Shown piece after piece: positions 11,830-23,699 of a stretch of 64,000 bases of DNA. A program made the translations under genes and the position numbers. The first letter of the stretch is position 1, and each line of letters starts with the position of its first letter. This DNA is from Polytrichum commune (lineage: Eukaryota > Streptophyta > Polytrichopsida > Polytrichales > Polytrichaceae): assembly GCA_950295325.1 (NCBI GenBank), contig OX485804.1:45310429-45374428 (forward strand), in the 5' to 3' direction. Below the pieces are notes generated by a model that worked only from the letters and a program-made list of their open reading frames with translations, was not told the DNA's origin and did no database searches.

Positions 11830-13287
11830 TTTTTTCTCAAATACTAAGGCAAAGACCACGCGACTAGCCGCTTGTTTATTTAGTTATTTCTCCCCAGGAT
11901 GAGGGAATATGAGGTTTTTGCAATGTTACACAATCTTTGGTGCTTAAAAACTCCACAGGAGCTACATGCTTTATCCTCATGATCCTATTATGCAAGATGA
12001 AATTGGTCATGACGCTTGTCATAAAAAATGCACAATATCTAAAGGTAATGAGGATGAAATGAGATAAACACAAATAAGTTAGATATCATTCCAAATAATA
12101 CACTTTCCTACTAGCTTGATCAACAAAATGCCAGTGCTTGCTCATAACATTACTCCTAAGCAACACTTACTCATTTCCTTTTTTGATCCTAGTAGAACCT
12201 TTCTAAACACTATAGCATTAGCATTCATTCAACTTCGACTAATTATCATTGTTGCGTCCTCACTTATACCCGCAAGATTCTTTACTTGTGCACTTCCTGA
12301 ATAGTCTCAATCTAACACCCGTCGGCCTATTGAAAACAATCTCTAACATACTCCAAAACATTTCATGGAATACTCCATGTCACAAGAAATAGGCAAGCCA
12401 TGTTGAGTAATTTAGTAGGCTAATGAATATTTCTATTCGCAAACCTATAGCGTCTCATAACACATACAGGCATGAAATTCATCATAAACCTATCAAAAGC
12501 TATATAGTATGCGCCTTTTTCGACACCTAATTGTGTCATGTTAGAGAATTCTTGCAAGCCAAAGGCATTTAGTGATAACATCTACGTTCACATGTGTAAT
12601 TAAGTTGTCTTCAAAAATAGGTTGCTTCTTTACCCATAAGAATCGCCTTAGATAAGAACCAAATCACAAACACTTATAACTTTGTGTCTTCATATGTATA
12701 GCAACCGCATTAACAAAAAAAATCACTACATTTTGTCTCTATGGTAATAAATATTCACTATAATGCGAAATGTTGATAAATTAGTGTGGGGGGGAACTAA
12801 TTCCACATTGATACCTTTGTCCTAAATACTGCAAAAGAGGTTATGAACCTCAGGGCCAGGGTTGTGCAAATTGGTGATGAACGCAGTGGATGAGTGGTGG
12901 CAGGAATGGTGGAGATCTTACATCGGTCAAATCCGACGGTCGAGAATGCACAGGCAACGTGGCCTCACCAGAAGCCAGAAGCTGCTTTCATCGCCCATAG
13001 ACTTCTTCTCGACCAGGTTAGGGAAATTAGTGTCAAACTAAAATAAGGCAGGCTACGGGATTAATTATGTCTAAACCAAGTAAACTAAACTTGTGCGTGT
13101 GGTGCTGTTTGTAATTGTTGATCAATCATGATTAAAGTGATTACGATTACCTGCATCAGCAGTACTGCATGGCCAGGAATTTCTTTCCCAACATTGGCCA
13201 CCCACCCACCCTCGTTTAGGGTTAGCGTGGCTCTTAAGGATGATTAGGGCTAACCCAGGAACACTAATCAGCTGTTGGAATTATCAC
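11830..13287. other. Intergenic, no gene recognised
   Basis: No long or family-like open frame is seen. The sequence is AT-rich up to about 12800, then more mixed. Nothing here can be assigned. Confidence 0.5.
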
Positions 13288-13295
13288 ATGGCGCC

Positions 13296-13955
13296 CTATG
13301 TTCGGGGAAAACCGACGGCTAGTTCATTATCAGCCGATGGATTTCCCCTCATGGCCGGTCCAAATTTCCAACCATCGGATGGCGATCCGACTGTAATTTC
13401 AATCCTCCGGCAATTAGCCGATGGACCAGAAAATGTCCCGGAAATGTAGCCGATTCTTCTTGTGAGTTACCGGATTTCAGCCGGAAGCATCCAGAGCATT
13501 ATTTGTCTGGGGCATCTGATGATGCACTTGAGGAAGTACCCTAAACCTTAAACTTTTTCAATTATGCAACCTTTCCATGACCAAATCCAATTGCTTCTAT
13601 GAAGAATCGGGGGACCCTTGGCCTTCAAGCGGTGAAGGCATTGCTAGGTTCAATTCCTGCCAAGGATATTAACTCTTCAAATTTACAGTTTTGAACATGC
13701 CTTTCTTTTCACTTATTCAAGATTTTGTACTAAGAAATGATTTCTAATAACTTTTCATACATTTTTTAAACAATTAGTGCCGATATGAATTCCATTTAAT
13801 TGGATATTGGCCATTGAAAATATGAAAATATAGGCAATTGGCCGATTGATCTTACAAAAGACCGGCTCTTGCCGATGTAAATTGGGAAAAATCCGACCCT
13901 TCGTAGCAACTACCGGCAATTAGCCACTAAGGCTTCAAAAACTTCCTGAACTCTG
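13296..13955 (+). mobile_element. hAT-derived non-autonomous element, copy A
   Basis: The 660-bp element is flanked by the perfect 8-bp duplication ATGGCGCC at 13288-13295 and 13956-13963. The left end reads CTATGTTCGGGGAAAACCG. The right end read inward is CAGAGTTCAGGAAGTTTTTG, sharing a GTTC(G/A)GG core with the left end. It is about 95% similar by eye to copies at 21179-22000 (same strand) and 43705-44364 (opposite strand). It carries an internal deletion of about 160-190 bp relative to the 21-kb copy, with junction GGAAGCATCCAGA, so the transposase reading frame is lost. Confidence 0.92.
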
Positions 13956-14044
13956 ATGGCGCCTTGAATTATCTCATCTATTTGACTGCATGGACTCAGT
14001 AATTGACATCAGTCACATCATTGATTGTTGAAGGCAGATGATGC

Positions 14045-14296
14045 TTATGTGTATTGAAAGCCACCAACTTCATTTTGTCCGTAAGCAAGGAAAAATAGTA
14101 TGAGAGCCAGGGCTCTAATTAAGCATCTTCTCTTCCTGAGAAGAGGTGACCCGATCCGAGTCTGACCTTCTCTTGTGAGCAAGACAAAGAGAGGAGTGCG
14201 TCCACCGAGACGAATGAGGTTCGTGTTCTTCAGCTTATGTTGCCCTTCCACCTGCCAGCCCTCATTCTTGGAGCCTGGCCAAGAGTCCTCATTCAC
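14045..14296 (-). other. Open frame of 83 aa, origin unknown
   Basis: A minus-strand open frame with a hydrophobic segment (RALALILFFLAYGQ) near its C-terminus. Base composition is more even than the AT-rich surroundings. It has no splice context or recognised domain. An organelle-DNA insertion or a transposon fragment are both possible; I cannot show either. Confidence 0.2.
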
Positions 14297-14890
14297 ATCG
14301 TAACGTGTGTGGCCTTATTCTGGTGCTTCCAACTCCATAGACAATTATTGCCATTGGATCATGTAGGGAAGCATTTCATTTGGTTAGCAATTGGGAACCA
14401 TGCAAATTGGAATCGGAATTGCAATGCAAAAGTTATAAGAAGTCAAAGTGAAGATTCCTCTTCTTTTTTTAATGATATTCACATAGGCTCTTCCAAGTTC
14501 TAGTTGTGTTAACGATGGAACATAAAATGGTCAGTATATTTTGAGCACATGACGAAATCTCATGAAAGAAAAGAAAGAAAGAAAGAAAGAAAAACAAAAA
14601 AATAGAAAAATAAAACTCCAATGTTGCCACCAGCATGAACTATATGGTGCCGCTTCATTTTTTAGTTGGTTCAAGTCTATATGTAATTCCGAAATGGCTA
14701 TTTATGAGAATTAGAAGGCCCTTAAATATTACTACCTCCTTCCAAAGGTGAACGTGTTAAGCAGGCACAAACAAGCCGGCCAGCACCTATCTCCCCCCGA
14801 AAGGCAGGCCCCTATGTTCCCACATGGGTAATTGACAATATTTGGCTCACTCAAATATCCCCACTACAATTGAGTGGACCATATATGATA

Positions 14891-15008
14891 GGGTGCATCA
14901 AAAATCAAGTGCTAAGAAGGTCACCCATCCGAGTACTATTCCAACCTTTGGTGGCTTAACCTTAAAGTTCCCAAGGATCTAGGTTAAGGCCTTGGGTTTA
15001 AGCCACCC
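14891..15008 (-). repeat. 5S rRNA-derived segment (pseudogene or retroelement part)
   Basis: Read on the minus strand, this 118-bp segment follows a 5S rRNA gene from end to end with many substitutions. On the plus strand it starts GGGTGCA, has AGGTCACCCATCCGAGTACT (reverse complement of the 5S 3' half, AGTACT..GGATGGGTGACCT) and GGCTTAACCTTAAAGTTC (reverse complement of the A-box region GAACTCCGAAGTTAAGC). It ends near a GGGTGG-type terminus. It is too diverged to be a functional 5S gene. 5S-bearing LTRs are characteristic of Cassandra TRIM retrotransposons, and 5S-derived SINEs also exist; the flanking repeat at 15033-15125 fits a mobile origin. Confidence 0.7.
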
Positions 15009-15032
15009 TAATCTCATCATAACATGTGCCAT

Positions 15033-15125
15033 TTTGGTGTCCATTCTTGCAAGCCTTGTCATACACCACCCAAACATAGGTGTCCGATTTACAAGAAGAG
15101 TGACCACATAAGGCCATCATTGAAT
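15033..15125. repeat. Dispersed repeat flanking the 5S-like segment
   Basis: The block GGTGTCCATTCTTGCAAGCC ... AGGTGTCC ... AGAAGAGTGACCACATA recurs, diverged, at about 26687-26790 and 56180-56250, and more distantly inside the duplicated unit at 22271-22580 (AGGTGTTTGATTATGTAAAGTGACCACAT). Its position next to the 5S-like segment suggests that both are parts of one repeat family. Confidence 0.6.
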
Positions 15126-15129
15126 ACAA

Positions 15130-16511
15130 TCAAATCAGTTAAACAAGAGCCCAAAATTGTGTCAGTCAACCAATTGCAGACGATGAGAATTCCTGTGGCC
15201 TTGTAATTGGGCTCAGGCAATGGTAAATTCAAGTACCTAGTCCACAATGAGCACCCCTGACACTGTAACTTACCCTGCAAATTGTGGCCACTGCATTTTC
15301 GGTCCTTGTGCAGGTCTCACATGGACCACTTCCAGATTTGACAACCCATCACACATGCAACACATACAAAGGTTCACTGGATTTCACAATGGACAAAGTC
15401 TTTGAGCATGGCCAAGGATTTGTGGCAGCATTGGAGGTTGAAAGTGAAAATATTAGAAACAACTTACTGTTGCGATTTCTTTCTTTTTTGGCTAATTTGA
15501 TCCCATAGTCGGTATCAAAAACCCCAAATTCGTGAGATTAAGTGGGGATGAAACAACCCTAAACCTATGAAAGAGAGGTTTTTATATGACCTTCTTACAG
15601 GGTTGCCATGATTTTTGAAGTAATTGGTGGACAATGAGAAATACTGATAACATATGAAGGGTGAGTATGCCGTTGTACCTTTAAAAGCCTCAACAACCTC
15701 ATGTCACGTCACCCTATATTGACTGCTTTCTATTGACCCACTAGTATTTTACCCACACCAATACCCTGATTAGTGCACTCAACAGTTTCATGACTTTGGA
15801 AAAACATGAGGACAGACCAACACCATATTGCTCTTATGTTGATGTCTTAGAAACAATATTGCAATCTACCAGCCTAAGCTAATTCCTGCATAATGTAATC
15901 TATAGGTTAATTCCCAGGTTAACCCCTAAATTGCTTGAAACTATGATATCAATAATAAGGTTGAAAATGGTAGAAACTTTAGTACATATAAGTGAGGAAA
16001 TTATAATTCAAAAAAGTCTTTTGCAATACCTCTAAAGAGACTTCATAGAACATATACAGCCCTCTTTGGGTTGATTCCTTAAGAGTTAATAGAGTACATA
16101 CCTATGCATCAAGTCCATACAATGCCCCCGTGAGAAAATCCAAAGTGTTTGCCTGTTAGACTCAATTTGACATCATTTGCAAGCTACCAATAAAAGCCTT
16201 CCACAGACATCAAGAAGTCCCAGAGATCTGAGAAGTTAGAGAACTCAAGACTCTAGGCCTTCCTAACACTTGAGGATGCCATTAGTGAAGAATCATCCCA
16301 ACTGATAAAATAGCACTCCACATCCTCTGCAAGGACATACCCTACTTAATCAAGCCTTTTCATATCCTCCTAGCTGCAAGTCAGCAATTTAAATTGCATG
16401 TTCTCATGAAGTACAGCAACTACTTCTGATAAAAGTTCAGACGCAAATCAATATACATGTACTCCCATCAAGACCAATGAATCAAAATATGAACCAAATC
16501 CCGTACAACAG
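15130..16511. other. Region downstream of the LUC7-like gene, nothing else recognised
   Basis: This lies 3' of the minus-strand LUC7-like gene and probably includes its 3' UTR close to 16511. No other coding or RNA feature could be supported. The open frame at 15284-15508 (+) has no recognisable domain. Confidence 0.4.
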
Positions 16512-19500
16512 TTATCTTCGATCGCGATCTCGTTCTCTGTCCCTGCTCCGACTTCGTCTTCGAGTATCTCTTTCGCGGTCTCTGTCTCGATCTCTACCTC
16601 TACCTCTTTCTCTATCCTTCCGGCCATCTCTGTCTCCCCTCTCTCTCTCTCTGTCCCTGTCCCTGCTTCCATGATAGTCACGATCTCTATCTCTATCACG
16701 GTCCCGATATCTATCCCTGTGATCCCGCTCCGACTCTCTATCTCGACTTCTCTCAGGACTCCGCGATCTCCTCCGTGATTTTTCCTTGCTCCGGCTGCCA
16801 AACATGCCCAACATCATATGAGTTGTCTTTCAAGAAACGCAAAATTGCACAGGACAAGAAGAGTGCACAATTCCAACTACAGTAAGTCAAACGTCTCAGG
16901 AACTGTATCATCATGCCTCAGACAAAAGCAACCTTTGTCTCAACTGTCACCCAACCCAACCCAGGTGTTTAGCCAACCTCTAGCTTCATTGAGGAGCAGT
17001 ACAACTGGAGCCTTTTAAAGGAGGCAGGTATTAACACAGGTAGGAAGGCAAAGATCAGCTATTTAGCAAACATTGTAACACACCTGCGCTCCTGCCTGGC
17101 CTCCACATCTCTTTCTCTATCATCAGGACGAGACCCATTCTGCACATGCAAGATAAGTGACAAAACATGTCAATACCAGTTATCTTTGTAATTTGCTGGA
17201 AGGTCAAGCAAGAGCCAGGAATTATTCAAAGAGAAATGAGAGAGATGTAAGACCTTCATTCACATTAATTGATGGTCGTCATACTTAACAGATATATGTG
17301 AAGTCCCACACATGGTCCAACAAACTTTTCTAAATTAAAACTATTTTGACTCCCAAGGTTAATGTCCCCTGGCTAGACATTTTTCACCTAAAATCTCTTC
17401 TCAAGGTTATCTTTAACCACTGTCACCTGTACCACTAGAATCCCTTTCCAGCATTACAAGGGTTCTCAGCGCAAGTAAATAGCAGAAATTACCTTCTCAA
17501 GATCCTTAGAGTTCTCCATGATGACCTCCTCATTCTTTGGTTTACCATCAGTCTCAAGAGGATTTTCTCCAGTGTCACGATCTCGACGCCGTGCCTCACG
17601 TTCATCTTCTTTCTTCTTACGAAGGTCTGTGGCAGTCTGCCTTATTCTATAGTAACCCTGTTCAAACCAAATAAACAAAAAGAACAGAATGTCAAGAGTG
17701 ATCACTGAAGTTTTGCACTCAGACTCTGCACACAAAAACAATTATTGAAATATGTGACAGTCAATATATGGATACTGATCTACATGGCTCATTTTCAGTC
17801 ATCCTCTTTCACAATCTATGAGGATCAGTATTAAACACCACATGAGCTTTCACCCATGATACATTGATTCTTATTAAACAGAAAAAGCAGGGTCCCAAAG
17901 AAGATATGCTAATTTAGGTGCTCAAATAGTACCAGATGTTGTTTTCCTTCCAGATGACTAGCAAGCCGCTTCTCAGTATCTGTAGATGCTTGCATTGCAC
18001 CACACACTTCACATACTTGCATTCTCTTTTCTTTCTCAAGAATGCTACCAAATTCAGGCATGACTGCCCGCACCAGCTGATCCTTGTCTTTATTCAAAAT
18101 TTCCACCTATTAAGAAGCACCATAACCATCAATGGTCATTGATCAACCCAAGGGGAGTTTGACCCTTGATATGCATGACAGATTGAAACTATGACACACT
18201 GAAGATATGCAAGTGCATTGAGAGTTTCCCTTAGCACATCAGCAGACAAATGCCAAATGAACAGCAATTTGCAAAAGAAATGAGCAATCCTAGTGACATA
18301 TCTGCAACCCTTCATTGATACCTTACTCATGGTAGCCTGTGCTTGGTCCACCAATCCATCTTCTCCCTCCTTTTCAGCCTGTTTTAACAAGGACTGCACT
18401 TCCATTGCAATTGCTGATATACGATCACTATTAGCTCGTGCATGTTCAGTCAGAGGCATTTCCTTATCAAGCCGCTCATGGCACCTCTTTATCTTCCTGC
18501 CATCAAAAAAAGAGAGCAGTAAGTTTTTGTGCTAGATACAAAGAAGCTAGGCACAAATCATGAGTGTTTTTGACTACTAGCACCCACAGCCAGCAGCGGT
18601 GCCCACCTCCGCTCTTCATTAGAAATTGGTATAAAAGCTGAAGTCTACTTTTCTCCATGTCGTTCTGTCCTCCTCAGTCTGTATTTCTTAGATTGTCTTG
18701 CATGCAAGACTGTACTTTCAGACGACTGATCAACCACAGAGTTCCACAAATCTCTGCACGTCATACATATCCTTATCAGTCTCAAAAGTCCTGCACAATC
18801 AACCAACTCCGTGCTCAACATGCCTTAGAGCATCTGCAAAAACCGGTAGACTTTGTGGGTCGTATGGCTCCCATTTCTGCCAGGTGTGGGTACTGCCCAA
18901 TTCTGTGGAGAGAAAGTGACATCACCAGTTCTTACATGAGGTTTTCAAGTTGACAGAAGAATTACTTGTTTTGCATTAAAAGGTTGGCATCTCCAGCATA
19001 TTTTTTATGTCCACGATGCTTAAAAAGTCTTTTTCTGCTCTGTGAAGGACAGGTTATTTACTACCTGAAGTAAATTCACTTTTATGAATCTCAAGAATTG
19101 TTTTGTCAAATCCATTCCCACTGGCTTAAAGCCCCTGATAACAACTTCACAGGTGGCTTCATAGCTGGAAGGACACGGTAGGCTTACCTCTCCAAGTCAG
19201 CTATCAAGCGCTCCAGATAACCAAGGAACTCTGCCTCATATTGTGCAACTCTGTTGGATTTGAGGAAATCTGCTCGAAGAGCATCATCATGGAGCTTCTC
19301 GCAGACACCCAGGTCGCTCTTGGTATTTGGAAACAAGTCATGAGGACAGAAAGCCACTAAATGGTAGTGACAAACCTGCACCATGATAAGGAAGTTAATT
19401 ATATAGAGCTTAGAAGAATATGTAAACAACAATTGAAGCCGACACTTCTCTTGCACCACAAGATGCACATGTGGGTGATCATGTAACTGCAATAAGTTAT

Positions 19501-20349
19501 GCTAAAAGCAAAAAGTGCCAAGAGTAAATACCAAATTAGTCCCCGTTAAACCCTACATTAGCACATCACTCTTAAACTTCCAGAATGACGCCCACAACAA
19601 AATGAGAGCAATTATAACAAAAGGCAACCCTATCATATAGAAAAACCTGCAATTCTCGCTAGATACCTACCCACGTTCGTGAAACGAACACAGATTTAAC
19701 AGTTCCGTCCAAAGCTGCTCATATAATACTGATTGTTGAGACTCTCCAACAATATCGTAAAGGTCCATTAAACCCTAAACAGATATCAAGTTAAATCTCT
19801 CCAATTGGACGACATTAACTTCAAACGCCTAGCGGTGTCTGTCAGATTTGCAATGTTATCTCTAAACAGTGCAGGTCCCCTAAAGGTTCGTGAACCCAGC
19901 CACTATCCTGTGCAAAGAATCATCTCTAGAGACAAATCCCATTCCCACTGGCACTCCTCCTACTAAACTCTCTGAGACCAACTAGGCTATTACAGGCATC
20001 AGACTGGAGAACTTCTATGATGAAAAGAGAATTCATATCTTCTAAAGTCTTCCAGTCAAGAGATGTAAACAGAGGAAAACACTCATTATTTATACAGGAA
20101 GTTGAAACAGAATAAGTAGGAATGTTTCGTCCATAATATATAGGTCACAGGAATGAAGCAGAACGTATTTAAAGCTGCAGAAACAACACACCAAGGTGCC
20201 CTAAATAGGCTACACACATACAACATGATAACCTTACAAAGACTAAATACCTCGGGATCATCAAACCGCAGCCTTTTTTTCTTCTGTTGATCAAATGGAA
20301 GATCCCGATCCTTGCCCATAAGCTCATCCAGCAAAGCTTTAGGGTCCAT
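16512..20349 (-). CDS. LUC7RL: LUC7-like U1 snRNP-associated splicing factor
   Basis: Seven exons join in frame (coding coordinates 20349-20251, 19375-19188, 18496-18322, 18106-17933, 17657-17493, 17139-17084, 16794-16512) and give about 379 aa. All introns are GT-AG and the phases agree. The protein starts MDPKALLDELMGKDRD, the conserved LUC7 N-terminus. It has a CCCH-type zinc finger spanning the first intron (DPEVCHYH...FCPHDLFPNTKSDLG.CEKLH), coiled-coil helices, a second C2H2 finger (QVCEVCGAMQA...RLASHLEGKQH) and a long C-terminal RS/RD/RE tract from 16794. LUC7 proteins bind U1 snRNA and help select 5' splice sites in the nucleus. The order of motifs resembles the plant LUC7RL branch more than LUC7A/B. 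The first in-frame ATG was taken as the start. Confidence is high for identity and moderate for the subgroup. Confidence 0.93.
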
Positions 20350-21170
20350 TTTGGCCCTGATGTTTTTCACCTCCTGCTCCTTTTCAATGGCTCCTCAAAC
20401 GTTGTACATGGTAAGTAGACCATAGAGCATGATAACCATGTCAAAGGTACTAATAAACCTTAGGCCTGATAACGAATTTCCTAATCCACCTCTAACGGCA
20501 ACTGATCACACCCGGTCCACAAAGAATGCACCAATTCAGTAAACCCTATTAATGATGCCTCGCAGCCTGCGGGCTCACACCATCGTTTGAAGTTTGGACA
20601 GCATAAGGCGGCGGTCAATAGGCAGGTCAAAATGATTCCGTCGGGCTCAAGATGTTGCACAGGGTCGCAAAACCTAACTTAAGATAAGGGCGAGGCTGAC
20701 AGGCATGAAGAGCTTAGCGACGTGGCCAAAGGGCAAGAAGGCCTTAAAAGCAAGCACAGTAACTGCAACACCTTCTCAATGTACTCGAGGTGAGTTTAGA
20801 ATTGCGATGTGGAGGAAGGAGAATGGAACGGCCACAGCAGCCAAGGAAACAGAGAAGGAAGAGAGAGAGAGACACACACGAGAAGCTTCCCGAACCAAGG
20901 TTCGGACGTTCAGACTCCCCATACTCCCTCCGATACCATAGCCAGTTTCCACTAGGGTTTCGTTAAGATTTCACTCTGCATTGCGTGCCCAATCTTCTTC
21001 CTCCTAGGACTACCTTAGGTATATTCATAATAACCTACGTGTCATTTTACTCCTTGGTTTCAATCTATAAGCTACCTATGGCCTATACCTACGTATCTTT
21101 CAAGTGTTTATCCCTAACCACAAGCTTTGCCATCATTACCTTAGTTCAACCTATAAATACATGGTTAGCC
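20350..21170. promoter_or_regulatory. Upstream region of the LUC7-like gene
   Basis: This non-coding stretch must contain the 5' UTR and promoter of the minus-strand LUC7-like gene. It is richer in G+C near 20560-20960 than further out. An open frame at 20705-20941 (+) is basic and has no recognised domain; I treat it as chance. A hAT copy is inserted just beyond, at 21179. Confidence 0.4.
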
Positions 21171-21178
21171 CTTCCAAG

Positions 21179-22000
21179 CTATGATCGGGGAGAACCGACG
21201 GCTAGTTCATTATCAGCCAATGGATTTCCCCTCATGGCTGGTCCAAATTTCCAACCATCGGATGGCAATCCGACTGTAATTTCAATCCTCCGGCAATTAG
21301 TCGATGGACTAGAAAATGTCCCGGAAATGTAGCCGATTCTTCTTGTGAGTTACTGGATTTCAGCCGGAAGAAGTATTCAAATTTCAAATATTGGTCGATA
21401 CCCGTGTCTACAACTAACTTAGAAAGTATGATGCGTGTTGCTATGGAAGGCCCAGACAATGATTTTGATGACATTCTAACAAGTGCTCTAGATCTTTGGA
21501 AGGATGCTGCTAAGTTTCTCTATTTGTATAGCAATCCAGAGCGCTATTTGTCTGGAGCATCTGATGATGCACTTGAGGAAGTACCCTAAACCTTAAACTT
21601 TTTGAATTATGCAACCTTTCCATGACCAAATCCAATTGCTTCTATGAAGAATTGGAGGACCCTTGGCCTTCAAGCGGTGAAGGCATTGCTAGGTTCAATT
21701 CCTACCAAGGATATTAACTCTTCAAATTGAAAGTTTTGAACATGCCTTTCTTTTCACTTATTCAAGATTTTGTACTAAGAAATTATTTCTAATAACTTTT
21801 CGTACATTTTTTAAACAATTAGTGCCAATATGAATTCCATTTAATCGGATATTGGGCAATGAAAATATGAAAATATAGGCAATTGGCCGATTGATTTTAC
21901 AAAAGACCGGCTCTTGCCGATGTAAATTGGAAAAAAACCGATCCTTCGTAGCAACTACCGGCAACTAGCCACTAAGGCTTCAAAAACTTCCCGAACTCTG
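21179..22000 (+). mobile_element. hAT-derived element, copy B, with transposase C-terminal remnant
   Basis: The 822-bp element is flanked by the exact 8-bp duplication CTTCCAAG at 21171-21178 and 22001-22008. Its ends match copies A and C. It keeps an internal segment lost from A and C, about 21370-21548. The open frame from 21404 reads through GPDNDFDDILTSALDLW to RYLSGASDDALEEVP and stops at 21587-21589. The G-P-D...F.......A..LW pattern resembles the extreme C-terminus of plant hAT (zinc finger 862-like) transposases, which follows the dimerisation domain. The copy is therefore closer to the autonomous parent, but it still lacks nearly all of the transposase. Confidence 0.92.
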
Positions 22001-22270
22001 CTTCCAAGACCATCTCTATGAGTTGATACAATGCCCTCTATTAGTTATCTCTTAATCATTTATAACATAGTGGTACGTATCCAAGTCCGAAGCATATAAT
22101 ATCCAAAATAAATATTATACTCACTTCAAGAATTTAGAAGATGTACTTGGGCTTGACTCCAAAATTGGAAAAGCTCGACTCTTATGTTATTTGTATAAAT
22201 TTGTTACTAGGCTCACGTAAATTTTATATATTATCAAATCTCTACACACGCTAAAATCAAAGGACTACCC

Positions 22271-22580
22271 ATAATTATAGGTGCAACCATCTTACCACTA
22301 AAATATAGGTGTTTGATTATGTAAAGTGACCACATGATACCTTTAAAGTAGGTTAATTGTGGGGCTCAATATGCACAACTAGCTTGGCATATGTCCGATC
22401 GGCATGTTACACACATGCACATGAAATAATTATAGGTGCAACCATCTTACCACTAAAATATAGGTGTTTGATTATGTAAAGTGACCACATGATACCTTTA
22501 AAGTAGGTTAATTGTGGGGCTCAATATGCACAACTAGCTTGGCATATGTCCGATCGGCATGTTACATATATGCACATGAA
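22271..22580. repeat. 155-bp perfect-register tandem duplication
   Basis: Unit 1 (22271-22425) and unit 2 (22426-22580) differ at only a few positions (for example ACACACATG against ACATATATG). Each unit contains a diverged form of the dispersed AGGTGT...AGTGACCACAT repeat. The high identity implies a recent duplication. Confidence 0.92.
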
Positions 22581-23600
22581 TCACGGATAAGAATTGTAGG
22601 TTGTTATATTAACTATTCTAGGCCCCTTTAATATAGAGGTTAAGAGTTTGAGGAAATAGCCTTCTTGTTGGCAAAGCGTAGCCTTTTAGTCATGCTTGTT
22701 TACTCAAATCCGCTTTACATTTGAGGAGCTAAAAATTTCATTTAGGTTTATGATGCTTAGATGGCACCTTTTGTGGATTTTATGAGAACAATTACAACAA
22801 GCTCTCAATCAAAATCGTGAACTAACTCATGGAGGTCGCTTAGGAATGTCAAGAATTCAAGCTCTCATTTTGTGAAGCCCCAAACCAACGGGTTTTCAAG
22901 CATTCTTTGGTGTCACTAACTACCTTTTGTTTAGTACTAGTCTGACCCGTGTTGTCATGGCATGTTGCACCCATGGTCCTCCCACATTAATGGAATGGGC
23001 CAAGCATAGTTAACCATGGTTGGCTTAAAGAGAAGGCAAGCTTCGAGGCACTAATGATGGGTCAAGCCATGCACATGGGCAAGACATGAATGCATAGTCG
23101 CTCTAGATGCAACATTTGGGACGAATGATTTAATTATTTTTTAATCAATTCCTTTATCCCATGGCACACTCCTTCCCTCGTCATTTGTTCGCTATTGAAT
23201 TGTCGTCCATATTGAAACACTAGATGGAAAATACCGTTGACGAAACACCATGCACGTGGCCTAACCTCCACATTAAATGACCAAGGTTCCTCATGTATAT
23301 CTTGATGGTTCTTGATGAATGGTAGAACATAACACCAATGGCATATTGCATCACGTCCATATCCAAACAGAGGAATTGACGCCATGGTTTTAAAGGTTGA
23401 TTGATATATTCTTGAGCGTCCAAAGTGATTGGCATCCCAATGCGTTGTGAACTATGTTGTGGGCAAGATCAACACAATCAAATGCCATGCTTGCCCTTGT
23501 CCTTCCATGCCTTGACCATTACTCCCACTTCCACTTTGTCCGCTCTTATTCTCCCAAAGACATATGTAAAACACTATATTAAACCATTTGGTTGTCTAAA
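22581..23600. other. Intergenic, probably upstream part of a decayed MULE
   Basis: No intact frame is seen. Overlapping minus-strand frames at 23134-23435 look like shadows. Plus-strand frames are broken by many stops ahead of the MULE-like remnant. Confidence 0.35.
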
Positions 23601-23699
23601 ATAAAACACTCAACACATAGCATTGACATTGGCCTTTGTTATTACATATTTATTTTACCCAATATGTGCATATTCTTGTGCCTTTAGCATGTAAAACGG

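Noticed and set aside
13240..13449. Open frames inside the hAT copies (also 20985-21332 and 44211-44681)
   Set aside because: They run across the element boundary and lie in its non-coding end; the shared part has no transposase motif.
14045..14296. Mitochondrial DNA insertion
   Set aside because: The open frame and base composition raised the idea, but I could not match it to any mitochondrial gene with confidence.
14891..15008. Functional 5S rRNA gene
   Set aside because: There are too many changes in the internal control region and stems; it is better explained as a pseudogene or retroelement part.
16448..16801. Alternative long open frames on both strands over the LUC7 RS region
   Set aside because: The purine-rich RS/RE codon repeats keep other frames open (for example Ser/Leu/Arg-rich on the plus strand). 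Only the minus-strand frame joins the LUC7 exons in phase.
20705..20941. Small basic protein gene divergent from LUC7
   Set aside because: It is a single short frame without family similarity. It contains a possible donor (GAG|GTGAGTTT), but no convincing second exon was found before the hAT insertion.
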